DNA from: Dyella_A sp035685805
Lineage (GTDB): Bacteria > Pseudomonadota > Gammaproteobacteria > Xanthomonadales > Rhodanobacteraceae
DNA length: 64,000 nt
NCBI RefSeq assembly: GCF_035685805.1
Contig: NZ_DASSAB010000045.1
Coordinates: 62,001 to 126,000 of the forward strand
Reading direction: 5' to 3'
A program made the translations under genes and the position numbers. Shown here one piece after another: positions 16,923-24,448 of this stretch (position 1 is the stretch's first letter; each line of letters starts with the position of its first letter). The notes under the pieces were generated by a model. The model ran no database searches and had not been told where the DNA came from. It worked only from the letters and a program-made list of their open reading frames with translations.

Positions 16923-17891
16923 TCAGCCCACCGCCGTCTCGATCCGCTGTTTCATCGCCGGATCAAGCCGCGGCAACACCGCAAGCGCATCCAGATTGTG
17001 CTCGAGCTGCGCCAGCCGGCTGGCGCCGAGCAGCACGGTGGACACGTGCCGGTTGGTCAGGCACCAGGCCAGCGCGAGCTGGGCCATCGAACAACCCAGC
17101 TCCTCGGCCAGCGGCTGCAGCTTCTGCGCACGCGCCACCCGGGCCGCGCCCTCGTCCAGCAGCTCGTCGCGCAGCCACTCGTAGCCGGGCTGGGTCATCC
17201 GCGAGTCGGCCGGGACGCCATCACGATACTTGCCGGTGAGCAGGCCGGATGCCAGTGGCGACCACACCGTGGTGCCCATGCCGTACTTCGCGTACAGCGG
17301 CGCGTACTCGCGTTCCACCCGCTCGCGATGCAGCAGGTTGTACTCCGGCTGCTCCACCACCGGCGCGGTGAGGTGTTGCTCGCGCGCGACGCGGTGGGCC
17401 TCCTCGATCGCCTCCGCCGGCCATTCGCTGGTGCCCCAGTAGAGCACCTTGCCCTGACGCACCAGCAGATCCATCGCCGCCACCGTCTCGTCGATCGGCG
17501 TGTCCGGGTCGGGGCGATGGCAGAAGTACAGGTCCAGGTAATCCACCTTCAGCCGTTTCAGCGCCTGGTGGCAGGCTTCGATCACGTGCTTGCGCGACAG
17601 GCCGCGCTGGGTCGGCTTCGGATCGGCCACCGCGCCGAAGTACACCTTGCTCGACACGCAGTAGCTGTCGCGGGGAAAGCGCAGGTCGGCCAGCACGTCG
17701 CCCATCAGTTCTTCGCCGGCGCCCTGGTTGTAGGTCTCGGCGTTGTCGAAGAAGTTGACCCCGCGATCGTGCGCCAGCGCCAGCAGGTCGCGCGCCAGCG
17801 AGCGCCCGACCTGGCGCCCGAAATTGATCCACGCGCCAAACGAGAAGGCAGACAGTTGCAGGCCAGAGCGGCCCAGGCGGCGGTATTGCAT
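16923..17891 (-). CDS. Aldo/keto reductase, potassium-channel beta-subunit-like
   Basis: A 322-residue NADPH-dependent TIM-barrel oxidoreductase. The catalytic tetrad is visible: Asp and Tyr in FFDNAETYN, Lys in CVSSKVYFG and His in DLYFCHRPD. VLYWGTSEWPAEAIEEA and ASRLAQLEHNL (cofactor-binding end) match the YghZ/Kv-beta branch. The ATG at 17891 gives MQYRRLGRSGLQLSAFSFG, the usual start, with GGGAG upstream; an in-frame upstream ATG overlaps pgpA and is not used. It lies 49 bp after pgpA. The physiological substrate is unknown; reactive carbonyl removal is typical of the branch. Confidence 0.92.
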   Translation of the reverse strand: MQYRRLGRSGLQLSAFSFGAWINFGRQVGRSLARDLLALAHDRGVNFFDNAETYNQGAGEELMGDVLADLRFPRDSYCVSSKVYFGAVADPKPTQRGLSRKHVIEACHQALKRLKVDYLDLYFCHRPDPDTPIDETVAAMDLLVRQGKVLYWGTSEWPAEAIEEAHRVAREQHLTAPVVEQPEYNLLHRERVEREYAPLYAKYGMGTTVWSPLASGLLTGKYRDGVPADSRMTQPGYEWLRDELLDEGAARVARAQKLQPLAEELGCSMAQLALAWCLTNRHVSTVLLGASRLAQLEHNLDALAVLPRLDPAMKQRIETAVG

Positions 17892-17940
17892 GAAAGGCTC
17901 CCGCAGTTGCGTCAGGCCCGGCAGGATGCCAGAGGCCGCG

Positions 17941-18480
17941 TCACGGGGACGCCAGTGCGACACCGCATGCGTACAGCGCGGCCGCCGCTGCCAGCGCGGC
18001 GAATACGCCGGCGACGAGGTCGTCCACCATCACGCCCATGCCGCCCTTGAGGTGGCGATCAAGCCAGCGGATCGGCCAGGGCTTCCACACGTCGAACAGC
18101 CGGAACAGCACGAAGCCCAGCAGCACGCCCTGCCATGACGCCACGGCCACGATCGGCCACAGCGCGATCCACTGGCCGACGAATTCGTCGATCACCAGGC
18201 TGCGATGGTCGTCGATGCCGAGCGCGCGCCCGGCCACGTCGCAGGCCCACACGCCCAGCGCGAACGTCAGCCCCACCACCAGCGCATACAGCGGCCACGG
18301 CAGGTGCCGCAACGCCAGCCAGGGAATGATCGCGGCCGCGGAGCCGAACGTTCCCTGCGCCCACGGCGTGAGCCCCGAGCCCAGGCCGCTGGCGATCCAG
18401 CCGGCCGGCGAGGCCATCAGCACCCGCCGCTGCAGCGGCGTGAGGATCTTCTTCTGCACGGCGGGAACAGGCTGGATCAT
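17941..18480 (-). CDS. pgpA: Phosphatidylglycerophosphatase A
   Basis: A 179-residue inner-membrane phosphatase making phosphatidylglycerol. It shows GLGSGLTPWAQGTFGS, the metal-binding IDEFVGQWIAL and the C-terminal LKGGMGVMVDDLVAGV, all conserved in PgpA, plus about four membrane helices. Its ATG overlaps the thiL stop as ATGA, so the two are coupled, as in many proteobacteria. Confidence 0.95.
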   Translation of the reverse strand: MIQPVPAVQKKILTPLQRRVLMASPAGWIASGLGSGLTPWAQGTFGSAAAIIPWLALRHLPWPLYALVVGLTFALGVWACDVAGRALGIDDHRSLVIDEFVGQWIALWPIVAVASWQGVLLGFVLFRLFDVWKPWPIRWLDRHLKGGMGVMVDDLVAGVFAALAAAAALYACGVALASP

Positions 18481-19490
18481 GGGCTGGCCGGGGCCTCTTC
18501 AGAGTGGGCGGTGGCGCCCGCGAAATGGTCCCAGCCGGCGCGGTCGGTGCTCAGCCAGGTTCCGTCCGCGGCACGCGCACGCACGCCGGCGCCGGCCACG
18601 ATCTGGCCGATGCGCGTGGCACCGCAGCCGAGCCGCAGCAGATCCGCCTGCACCGCCTCGGCCTGCGCCGCGGGCACGGTGAAGCACAACTCGTAATCGT
18701 CGCCGCCGCCGAGGGCGTAGCGGCAGGCCTGCGCGTGATCGACCACGCCTCGCAACGCCGGCGACAGCGGCAGCCGCGTCACCTCCAGCTCGGCGGCCAC
18801 GCCGCTGGCGGCGCACAGATGGCTGAGGTCGGCCAGCAAGCCGTCGGACACGTCGATGCACGCCGTGGCCTGCCTGCGCAGCGCCAGCCCCGCCGCCACG
18901 CGCGGCTGGGGCCGATGCAGCCGTGCACGCAGGATCGCGCGGCGCGCCTCCTCGGCGGGGTCGGCCGCCGCGGCCAGCAACTGCAGCGCGGCGGCAGCGT
19001 CGCCGAGCGTGCCGGTGACGAACACCGCATCGCCCACCTGCGCGCCATCGCGCCGCAGCGCCTGGCCGGGCGGCACGAACCCGTGCACCGCGACAGACAG
19101 CGCGAACGGGCCGCGCGTGGTGTCACCCCCGACCAGCGCCACGCCGTAAGCCTGCGCGAGCTGCGCGAAGCCGTCGGCGAGGCCGTCGACGCGTGCCGCC
19201 AGCGCCTCGGCCGGCAGCACCGGCAGGGTCAGCCCGAGCAGGGCCCATGCCGGCGCGGCGCCCATCGCAGCGAGGTCGGAGAGGTTCACCGCCAGCGCTT
19301 TCCAGCCGATGTCGGCAGGCGCCGTGCCCGCGGGGAAATGCACCCCTTCGACCAGCGTATCGAGCGCCACCGCCAGCTCCTGCCCGTCCGGCACAGCGAG
19401 CAGCGCGGCGTCGTCGCCGATACCCAGGCGAACGTCCTCGCGCGCCTGCGCGGTACGCGCATGGATCCGGTCGATCAGGCGAAATTCCAT
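18477..19490 (-). CDS. thiL: Thiamine-monophosphate kinase
   Basis: A 337-residue enzyme of the PurM/AIR-synthetase fold that makes thiamine diphosphate from the monophosphate. Family marks: MEFRLIDRI start, GIGDDAALLAVPDG, the LVGGDTTRGPFALSV metal-binding loop, and CIDVSDGLLADLSHLC. It belongs to a minus-strand run ribH-nusB-GNAT-thiL-pgpA; nusB-thiL-pgpA is a conserved set. The GNAT gene ends 27 bp upstream. Confidence 0.96.
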   Translation of the reverse strand: MEFRLIDRIHARTAQAREDVRLGIGDDAALLAVPDGQELAVALDTLVEGVHFPAGTAPADIGWKALAVNLSDLAAMGAAPAWALLGLTLPVLPAEALAARVDGLADGFAQLAQAYGVALVGGDTTRGPFALSVAVHGFVPPGQALRRDGAQVGDAVFVTGTLGDAAAALQLLAAAADPAEEARRAILRARLHRPQPRVAAGLALRRQATACIDVSDGLLADLSHLCAASGVAAELEVTRLPLSPALRGVVDHAQACRYALGGGDDYELCFTVPAAQAEAVQADLLRLGCGATRIGQIVAGAGVRARAADGTWLSTDRAGWDHFAGATAHSEEAPASP

Positions 19491-19517
19491 CAGTGCGTGG
19501 CCATCGGCGGCTGAGCG

Positions 19518-20090
19518 TCAGGCGCCGACCGGGGCGGGCACGTCGCGCGTGAACATGCGGATCGGCGCGTCGTGGAAGGTGGTCTCGCACCACCCACGGA
19601 AGCCGGCCTTCTCGGCCAGGCGGATCGAGGCGGCGTTCTCAGGCGAGATGATGCAGGCCTCGCGGTGCGCGCCGAGATAGCGATCGCCCCAGCCGAGCAC
19701 GGCCGCCAGCGCCTCGCTGGCGTAGCCGCGCCCGTGCACCGACGGCGCGAGCACCCAACCAAGCTCCAGCATGCCCTCAAGGGATGGGGTGATCTCGCGC
19801 TGGAAATCCGCGTAGCCCAGATCACCCACGAACGCGCCCGTGGCCTTGTCTTCCACCGCCCAGAATCCGTAGCCGAGCAGCGGCCACATGCCGCCGTAGC
19901 GCAGCAGACGCATCCACACGTCCTGCCGCGTGGCCGGCTCGCCGCCGATGTAGCGGTAGACATCCGGGTCGCACCAGATCGCGTGCAGCGCGTCGAGGTC
20001 GTCCGCGCGATGCGCGCGCAGGCGCAGGCGCGGCGTCTCCAGCACGGGCGCCTGCCGCAGCACCGACGCGCCGGCCAGGGTGAACACCAT
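19518..20090 (-). CDS. GNAT family N-acetyltransferase (RimJ/RimL-like)
   Basis: A 190-residue acetyltransferase. The strand-helix pattern PVLETPRLRLRAHRADDLD is typical of the RimJ/RimL-like branch, LGWVLAPSVHGRGYASEALA holds the acetyl-CoA loop (HGRGYA), and SPENAASIRLAEKAGF is the conserved C-terminal element. Its ATG shares one base with the nusB stop (TGATG), so it is co-translated with nusB. The substrate is unknown; ribosomal-protein N-terminus, antibiotic or amino-acid acetylation cannot be told apart from sequence. Confidence 0.9.
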   Translation of the reverse strand: MVFTLAGASVLRQAPVLETPRLRLRAHRADDLDALHAIWCDPDVYRYIGGEPATRQDVWMRLLRYGGMWPLLGYGFWAVEDKATGAFVGDLGYADFQREITPSLEGMLELGWVLAPSVHGRGYASEALAAVLGWGDRYLGAHREACIISPENAASIRLAEKAGFRGWCETTFHDAPIRMFTRDVPAPVGA

Positions 20091-20536
20091 CAGCCGCGCT
20101 TCTCCACCGCGCGCAGCTGTGCGGCCAGCTTGTCCAGCACGCCGTTGACGTAGCTGTGGCCGTGATCGGCACCGAAGCGCTTGGTCACCTCGATCGCCTC
20201 GTTGATCACCACGCGGTACGGCACATCGGGGCGATAGCCCAGCTCGTAGGCGGCCAGGCGCAGGGCGGCGCGCTCGATCGGATCGATCTGCGACACCTCG
20301 CGGTCGATGTGCGGGCGCAGGCTGGCGTCCAGCGCATCGACGTGCTTTTCCACCCCGTGCAGCAGATCCTCGAAGTACTCGAGGTCGGCGATTTCCATGT
20401 CCTGCTCGTGGCGGAACTGCTCGATCACCGCGTTCATGTGGCTGCCCGAAAGCTGCCACGCATACAGCGCCTGCAGCGCACGGCGGCGCGCACGCGAGCG
20501 TGCGGCCATGTCGATGCCCTGGCTCGGCGGCGCCAT
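20090..20536 (-). CDS. nusB: Transcription antitermination factor NusB
   Basis: A 148-residue all-helical protein with ARSRARRRALQALYAWQLSG at the N-terminus, IDPIERAALRLAAYEL in the middle and NEAIEVTKRFG...YVNGVLDKL at the end, the NusB signature. It binds boxA RNA with S10 in rRNA antitermination. Its ATG (20536) shares one base with the ribH stop, so ribH and nusB are coupled as in E. coli. Confidence 0.95.
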   Translation of the reverse strand: MAPPSQGIDMAARSRARRRALQALYAWQLSGSHMNAVIEQFRHEQDMEIADLEYFEDLLHGVEKHVDALDASLRPHIDREVSQIDPIERAALRLAAYELGYRPDVPYRVVINEAIEVTKRFGADHGHSYVNGVLDKLAAQLRAVEKRG

Positions 20537-20997
20537 CACAGCTGCCCGTACAGGTTGACCATCTCCAGCGCGGCCAGCGCCGCGTCCACGCCCTTGTTGC
20601 CGGCCTTGGTGCCGGAGCGCTCGATGGCCTGCTCGATGGAGTCGGTGGTCAGCACGCCGAACGCGACCGGCACGCCCGAGGCGTAGGCCGCCTGGGCCAG
20701 CCCCTTGGCGCACTCGCCGGCCACATAGTCGAAGTGCGGGGTGGAGCCGCGGATCACCGCACCCAGTGCGATCACCGCTGCGTACTTGCCCGAGGCCGCC
20801 AGCTTGTGCGCGGCCAGCGCGATCTCCCACGCACCCGGCACGCGGATCAGCTCGATGCTGTCATCGTCCACGCCGTGGCGCACCAGCGCGTCGCGGGCCC
20901 CGGCCACCAGCGGCTCCACCACGAAGCCGTTGAAGCGGCCGGCGACGATGGCGAAGCGGCCCTTGGGCGTGGCGAAGGTGCCTTCGATGGTTTTCAT
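20536..20997 (-). CDS. ribH: 6,7-dimethyl-8-ribityllumazine synthase
   Basis: A 153-residue lumazine synthase, penultimate step of riboflavin synthesis. It has FAIVAGRFNGFVVEPLVAGA, the catalytic loop GAVIRGSTPHFDYVAGECAK with its His, and VPVAFGVLTTDSIEQAIERS. The ATG at 20997 is preferred over 21006 because GAGG is nine bases before it and directly abuts the earlier ATG. It lies downstream of ldcA and upstream of nusB on the minus strand. Confidence 0.96.
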   Translation of the reverse strand: MKTIEGTFATPKGRFAIVAGRFNGFVVEPLVAGARDALVRHGVDDDSIELIRVPGAWEIALAAHKLAASGKYAAVIALGAVIRGSTPHFDYVAGECAKGLAQAAYASGVPVAFGVLTTDSIEQAIERSGTKAGNKGVDAALAALEMVNLYGQL

Positions 20998-21081
20998 GCA
21001 GTACATCCTCGGTGGGCGCGCGGCCCGGGCAGACCGCGCATTTTACGGGTTTGCGGCGTCGCTCGCTTGTGGCGTCGTGAG

Positions 21082-21993
21082 TCAGCCGTGGTGCGGATAG
21101 CCGGAAAAGTGCAGCCGGGCAGCCGGGCCATCCACACGCAGACGCGCCGGTGCGCCGAACGGCAGGGTCAGCTGGGTGCTGCCATGGCCGTGCGGCAGGG
21201 CATCGATCACGGGAATACCGGCAACCGCGCGCAGCTGCGCGAACGCCGCGCCCAATGTGTAGCCGTTGTCGCGCGCGCCGGGCCGGCAATCGCTGAAGCC
21301 GCCCAGCAGCAGCGCGCGCTGGCGCCCGAGCACGCCGGAAAGGTGCAGCTGATACAGCAAGCGCTCGATCCGGTACGGCGGCTCGCCGACGTCCTCCACG
21401 AACAGGATGCCGCCGTCGATGCGCGGGAAATACGGTGTTCCCAGCAGGCTGCACAGTACCGCGAGATTGCCGCCCCACAGCAGGCCTTCCAGCTGCAGTG
21501 ACGCATCACCCGCGCAAGCCCAGCTCACCTCGCTCGACGGGGCGGACAGGGTGCCACGGAACTGCGCCCAGGTGGCTGCGTCGTTCGGCTCGGCGCCCAG
21601 GTCGGCGAGCAGCGGGCCGGCGAAGGTGGTCAGGCCGCTCCTGGCATGGAGCGCCAGCTGCAGCGCGGTGAAGTCGCTGTGGCCCACCATGGCCAGCGTG
21701 CCGCCGGCGAGGCGCTCGCGCAGCGCGTCGTATTCCAGCTGATCGAGCAGCCGCGCCGCGCCGTAGCCGCCACGGGTGACCAGGGCGATATCCGGCAAGG
21801 TGCCGGCATGCGCCAGCGCGTTGATATCTCCGGCGCGCTCGGCATCGGTGCCGGCAAAGCGCAGGTCGGCCCGATCCAGCACCGCCTCGTTTTCCACCGC
21901 ATAGCCCGCCACCCGCAGCCGCGACACACCGCGGATCATCGCGGCGGGATCGGCGGCATAGCCGGAAGGGGCGATCAGGCGGATGCGGGGCAT
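21082..21993 (-). CDS. ldcA: Muramoyltetrapeptide (LD-) carboxypeptidase, peptidase family S66
   Basis: A 303-residue serine peptidase that removes the terminal D-Ala from murein tetrapeptides during recycling. The nucleophile Ser lies in MVGHSDFTALQLAL, the Glu in GGILFVEDVGEPPYRIERLL and the His in DALPHGHGSTQLTLPFG, the S66 triad. LVTRGGYGAARLLDQL is another family segment. It begins MPRIRLIAPSG. No signal peptide, so cytosolic. It stands between ribBA and ribH, which are normally adjacent, 177 bp after ribBA. Confidence 0.93.
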   Translation of the reverse strand: MPRIRLIAPSGYAADPAAMIRGVSRLRVAGYAVENEAVLDRADLRFAGTDAERAGDINALAHAGTLPDIALVTRGGYGAARLLDQLEYDALRERLAGGTLAMVGHSDFTALQLALHARSGLTTFAGPLLADLGAEPNDAATWAQFRGTLSAPSSEVSWACAGDASLQLEGLLWGGNLAVLCSLLGTPYFPRIDGGILFVEDVGEPPYRIERLLYQLHLSGVLGRQRALLLGGFSDCRPGARDNGYTLGAAFAQLRAVAGIPVIDALPHGHGSTQLTLPFGAPARLRVDGPAARLHFSGYPHHG

Positions 21994-22170
21994 GGCTCGG
22001 GCGCTAGGAGTGAGGGAGGAGGAGTGCGAGGTGAGAGTCGAGCATGTGCGCACGGAGTGTCGTGGAGAAGGCCAGCAGCGGTCCACCGCACGGCCATGCG
22101 CATCGGGGCGGAAAGCGCTCCGCTCTTACTGCCCACGTCCCATTTCGGACTTCCTTTGCCTCGTCTCTCC

Positions 22171-23262
22171 TCAGACGTACTCGACGACTTCCAGCCCGAA
22201 GCCGCCCAGCCCCACCAGCTTGCGCGGCGTGCCGATCACGCGCAGCTGGCGCACGTCCAGGTCCGCCATGATCTGGGCGCCCAGGCCGAGCTGGCGCCAC
22301 TGGTTGTGCTGGGCATCTTCGGCGCTGATCGCGGCCGGCTGCCCCTTGAGGCGCGCCAGCAAGGCTTCGGGCGTGTCCTCGCCGGAGAGCACCAGCAGCA
22401 CGCCGCGCCCCTCGTCGGCGATCCGGCGCAGCGCGGCGGTGACGGTGAGGCCGAGATCGTCGCGGGTGAGGTGCAGCACATCGGACAGCGTGTTGCGTAC
22501 GTGTACGCGACTGAGCACCGGGGCGCCGTCGTCCACCGCGCCCTTGATCAGGGCGAAGTGCAGGCCGCGGCGGATCGCGTCGCGGTAGGCAACCAGCCGA
22601 AACGCACCGAACTCGGTGTCGACGTCTTCCTCGTGCACCCGCTCGACGGTTTTCTCGGTCTCCAGCCGGTAGCGGATCAGGTCGGCAATGGTGCCGATCT
22701 TCAGGCCGTGCCTGGCCGCGAATACCTCCAGCTCGGGGCGGCGCGCCATCGAGCCGTCCTCGTGCAGGATCTCGATCAGGATCGCCGCCGGCTCCAGCCC
22801 GGCCAGCGCGGCCAGGTCGCAGCCCGCCTCGGTGTGGCCGGCGCGGGTCAGCACGCCGCCGGGCTGGGCGGTGAGCGGGAACACGTGGCCGGGCTGCGAG
22901 AGATCCTGCGGCTTCGCGTCGGACTTCACCGCCACCTGGATGGTGCGGGCGCGGTCGTGCGCCGAGATGCCGGTGGTGACGCCCTCGGCCGCCTCGATCG
23001 AGACGGTGAAGTTGGTGTGGTACGGCGAGGTGTTGTCGCTGACCATCGGACGCAGGCCCAGCTGGCGCGTGCGCTGTTCGGTGAGCGTGAGGCACAGCAG
23101 GCCGCGCGCCTCGCGCACCATGAAGTTGACGTCCTCCGGCCGCACCATCTGGGCGGCCATGACGATGTCGCCCTCGTTCTCGCGGTCCTCGTCGTCGAGG
23201 ATGACGACCATGCGGCCGGCGCGGATGTCTTCGAGGATCTCGGGGATGGTGTTGAAGGGCAT
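22171..23262 (-). CDS. ribBA: 3,4-dihydroxy-2-butanone-4-phosphate synthase fused to a degenerate GTP cyclohydrolase II-like domain
   Basis: A 363-residue two-domain protein. Residues about 1-205 are RibB: VILDDEDRENEGDIVMAAQM holds the catalytic acids, followed by the DHRARTI-like loop (AHDRARTIQVAVK) and GHVFPLTAQPGGVLTRAGHTEA. The C-terminal part from about residue 210 aligns with GTP cyclohydrolase II but has no cysteine at all, so it cannot form the zinc site of that enzyme. The protein therefore most likely supplies only the RibB activity and a true ribA should exist elsewhere. It starts at the ATG 23262 with a GGGAA upstream. It is in the FMN-riboswitch transcript after ribE. Confidence 0.93.
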   Translation of the reverse strand: MPFNTIPEILEDIRAGRMVVILDDEDRENEGDIVMAAQMVRPEDVNFMVREARGLLCLTLTEQRTRQLGLRPMVSDNTSPYHTNFTVSIEAAEGVTTGISAHDRARTIQVAVKSDAKPQDLSQPGHVFPLTAQPGGVLTRAGHTEAGCDLAALAGLEPAAILIEILHEDGSMARRPELEVFAARHGLKIGTIADLIRYRLETEKTVERVHEEDVDTEFGAFRLVAYRDAIRRGLHFALIKGAVDDGAPVLSRVHVRNTLSDVLHLTRDDLGLTVTAALRRIADEGRGVLLVLSGEDTPEALLARLKGQPAAISAEDAQHNQWRQLGLGAQIMADLDVRQLRVIGTPRKLVGLGGFGLEVVEYV

Positions 23263-23294
23263 GGGTGTTCCCGGGGGAGTCTGGATTTTCTTCA

Positions 23295-23322
23295 CGTCAT
23301 TCCCGCAGGCGCGGGAATGACG
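23295..23322. repeat. REP-like palindrome between ribE and ribBA
   Basis: CGTCATTCCCGC and GCGGGAATGACG are perfect 12-base inverted arms around AGGC. Palindromes of this type are dispersed intergenic repeats in many GC-rich proteobacteria. I noticed only this copy in the window. It lies in the 114-bp gap between ribE and ribBA and would form a stable hairpin in the transcript. Confidence 0.65.
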
Positions 23323-23376
23323 GCATGGGGATGGCGGCACGGGCGCGGCCGCACGGGGACGACTGCGGCGGCGAGC

Positions 23377-24018
23377 TCAGGCGAAGCCGTGCTGCTTGAG
23401 GAAATCGACGTCGATGCCGGACGCCTGGGAGCCGCCGATAAGCCGCTCGACGTAGCGCGCGATCACGTCCACCTCGATGTTCACCGCATCGCCCGCGCGG
23501 CGTGCGTGGAACGCCGTGTGCTCGACCGTGTGCGGGATCAGGTTCACGCCGAAGCGCGCGCCGCTGACCTCGTTCACGGTGAGGCTGGTGCCGTCGATGC
23601 ACACCGAGCCCTTGGCCGCGATGTAGCGCGCGATGGCCGCCGGTACCTCGAAGGTCCAGCGCTGCGAGCGGCCGTCCGGGGTGATCGACACCACCTTGCC
23701 AACGCCATCGACGTGGCCGGACACCAGATGCCCGCCGAGGCGATCGGCCAGGCGCAGCGCCTTCTCCAGGTTCACCGGGTCGCCGGCCTTGAGCTGGCCC
23801 AGCGTGGTGAGCGAGAGCGTCTCGTTGGACACATCGGCGCCGAAGCCGTGGGCCTCCAGCGTCACGGCGGTGAGGCACACGCCGGAGACGGCTATGGAGT
23901 CGCCCAGCTGCACGTCGGAAAGGTCGAGGCCGGCGGTATCCACCACCAGTCGCACGTCGCCGCCGCGCGGCTCCAGCCGCACCAAGCGGCCGACACTCTG
24001 GATGATGCCGGTAAACAT
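23377..24018 (-). CDS. ribE: Riboflavin synthase alpha subunit
   Basis: A 213-residue enzyme with the two-fold repeat of lumazine-binding domains: MFTGIIQSVGRL opens the first, with GDSIAVSGVCLTAV and VNLEKALRLADRLGGHLVSGHVDG; the second half repeats the pattern with GSVCIDGTSLTVNEV. It dismutates two lumazines to riboflavin. GGGAGG is seven bases before the ATG at 24018. It is the first gene after the FMN riboswitch. The long in-frame extension upstream runs through the riboswitch and is not coding. Confidence 0.96.
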   Translation of the reverse strand: MFTGIIQSVGRLVRLEPRGGDVRLVVDTAGLDLSDVQLGDSIAVSGVCLTAVTLEAHGFGADVSNETLSLTTLGQLKAGDPVNLEKALRLADRLGGHLVSGHVDGVGKVVSITPDGRSQRWTFEVPAAIARYIAAKGSVCIDGTSLTVNEVSGARFGVNLIPHTVEHTAFHARRAGDAVNIEVDVIARYVERLIGGSQASGIDVDFLKQHGFA

Positions 24019-24021
24019 CAG

Positions 24022-24047
24022 CACGCCTCCCGGATGGAAGTGGCGTG
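24022..24047 (-). promoter_or_regulatory. Possible Shine-Dalgarno-sequestering hairpin before ribE
   Basis: In the transcript CACGCC (24047-24042) can pair with GGCGUG (24027-24022), with a further UCC/GGA inner pairing. The 3' arm contains the ribE ribosome-binding site GGGAGGCGUG. This could be the expression platform of the upstream FMN riboswitch acting on translation. It is inferred by eye only. Confidence 0.45.
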
Positions 24048-24148
24048 GTGGCCTGTCTGCTCGATGGTCATCGCAACGTTCCCGCGTCGAAAGCGTGAAA
24101 CGCCCCAAGGCATGAGGCCGGCGCGCAGCCAGGGGCCACGCGTCGAAC

Positions 24149-24326
24149 CGTCTTCGCTTTATCCGGACTGTGAGAAAGCGGCTGCCCGCTTCCAACCGTC
24201 GGCTCCGGCATCGGACCGGATCTGCTAGACCCTTCGCCATGACAGCGAAGGCGCTCGCGGGCTCGCTTCGCGGGTCGCCCCGCTCCACCTACCGCCGGTG
24301 GGGAATTTCACCCCGCCCTGAAGACG
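24149..24326 (-). promoter_or_regulatory. FMN riboswitch (RFN element)
   Basis: On the minus strand the element opens CGTCTTCAGGGCGGGGTGAA, continues with ATTCCCCACCGGCGGTAGG, an AGCCCGCGAGCG stem, CAGATCCGGT, CCGGAGCCGACGG, and closes AGTCCGGATAAAGCGAAGACG. The terminal helix CGUCUUC/GAAGACG pairs the two ends. All conserved RFN blocks are present. It lies in the 430-bp gap between ribD (ends 24449) and ribE (starts 24018), so it should control ribE and downstream genes on binding FMN. Most of that gap is filled by this element; the rest holds no gene. Confidence 0.96.
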
Positions 24327-24448
24327 CTGTAATTGGTTGTCGCTGGCGAGCCAGCCGCCGAATTCTAGCACCCGCCGACCGCGAGGCTGGCCGCGGCAAG
24401 GGGAAGCAGCGTTCGCCGCCGCGGACGACTGGCCGCGGCAGACGGGAA

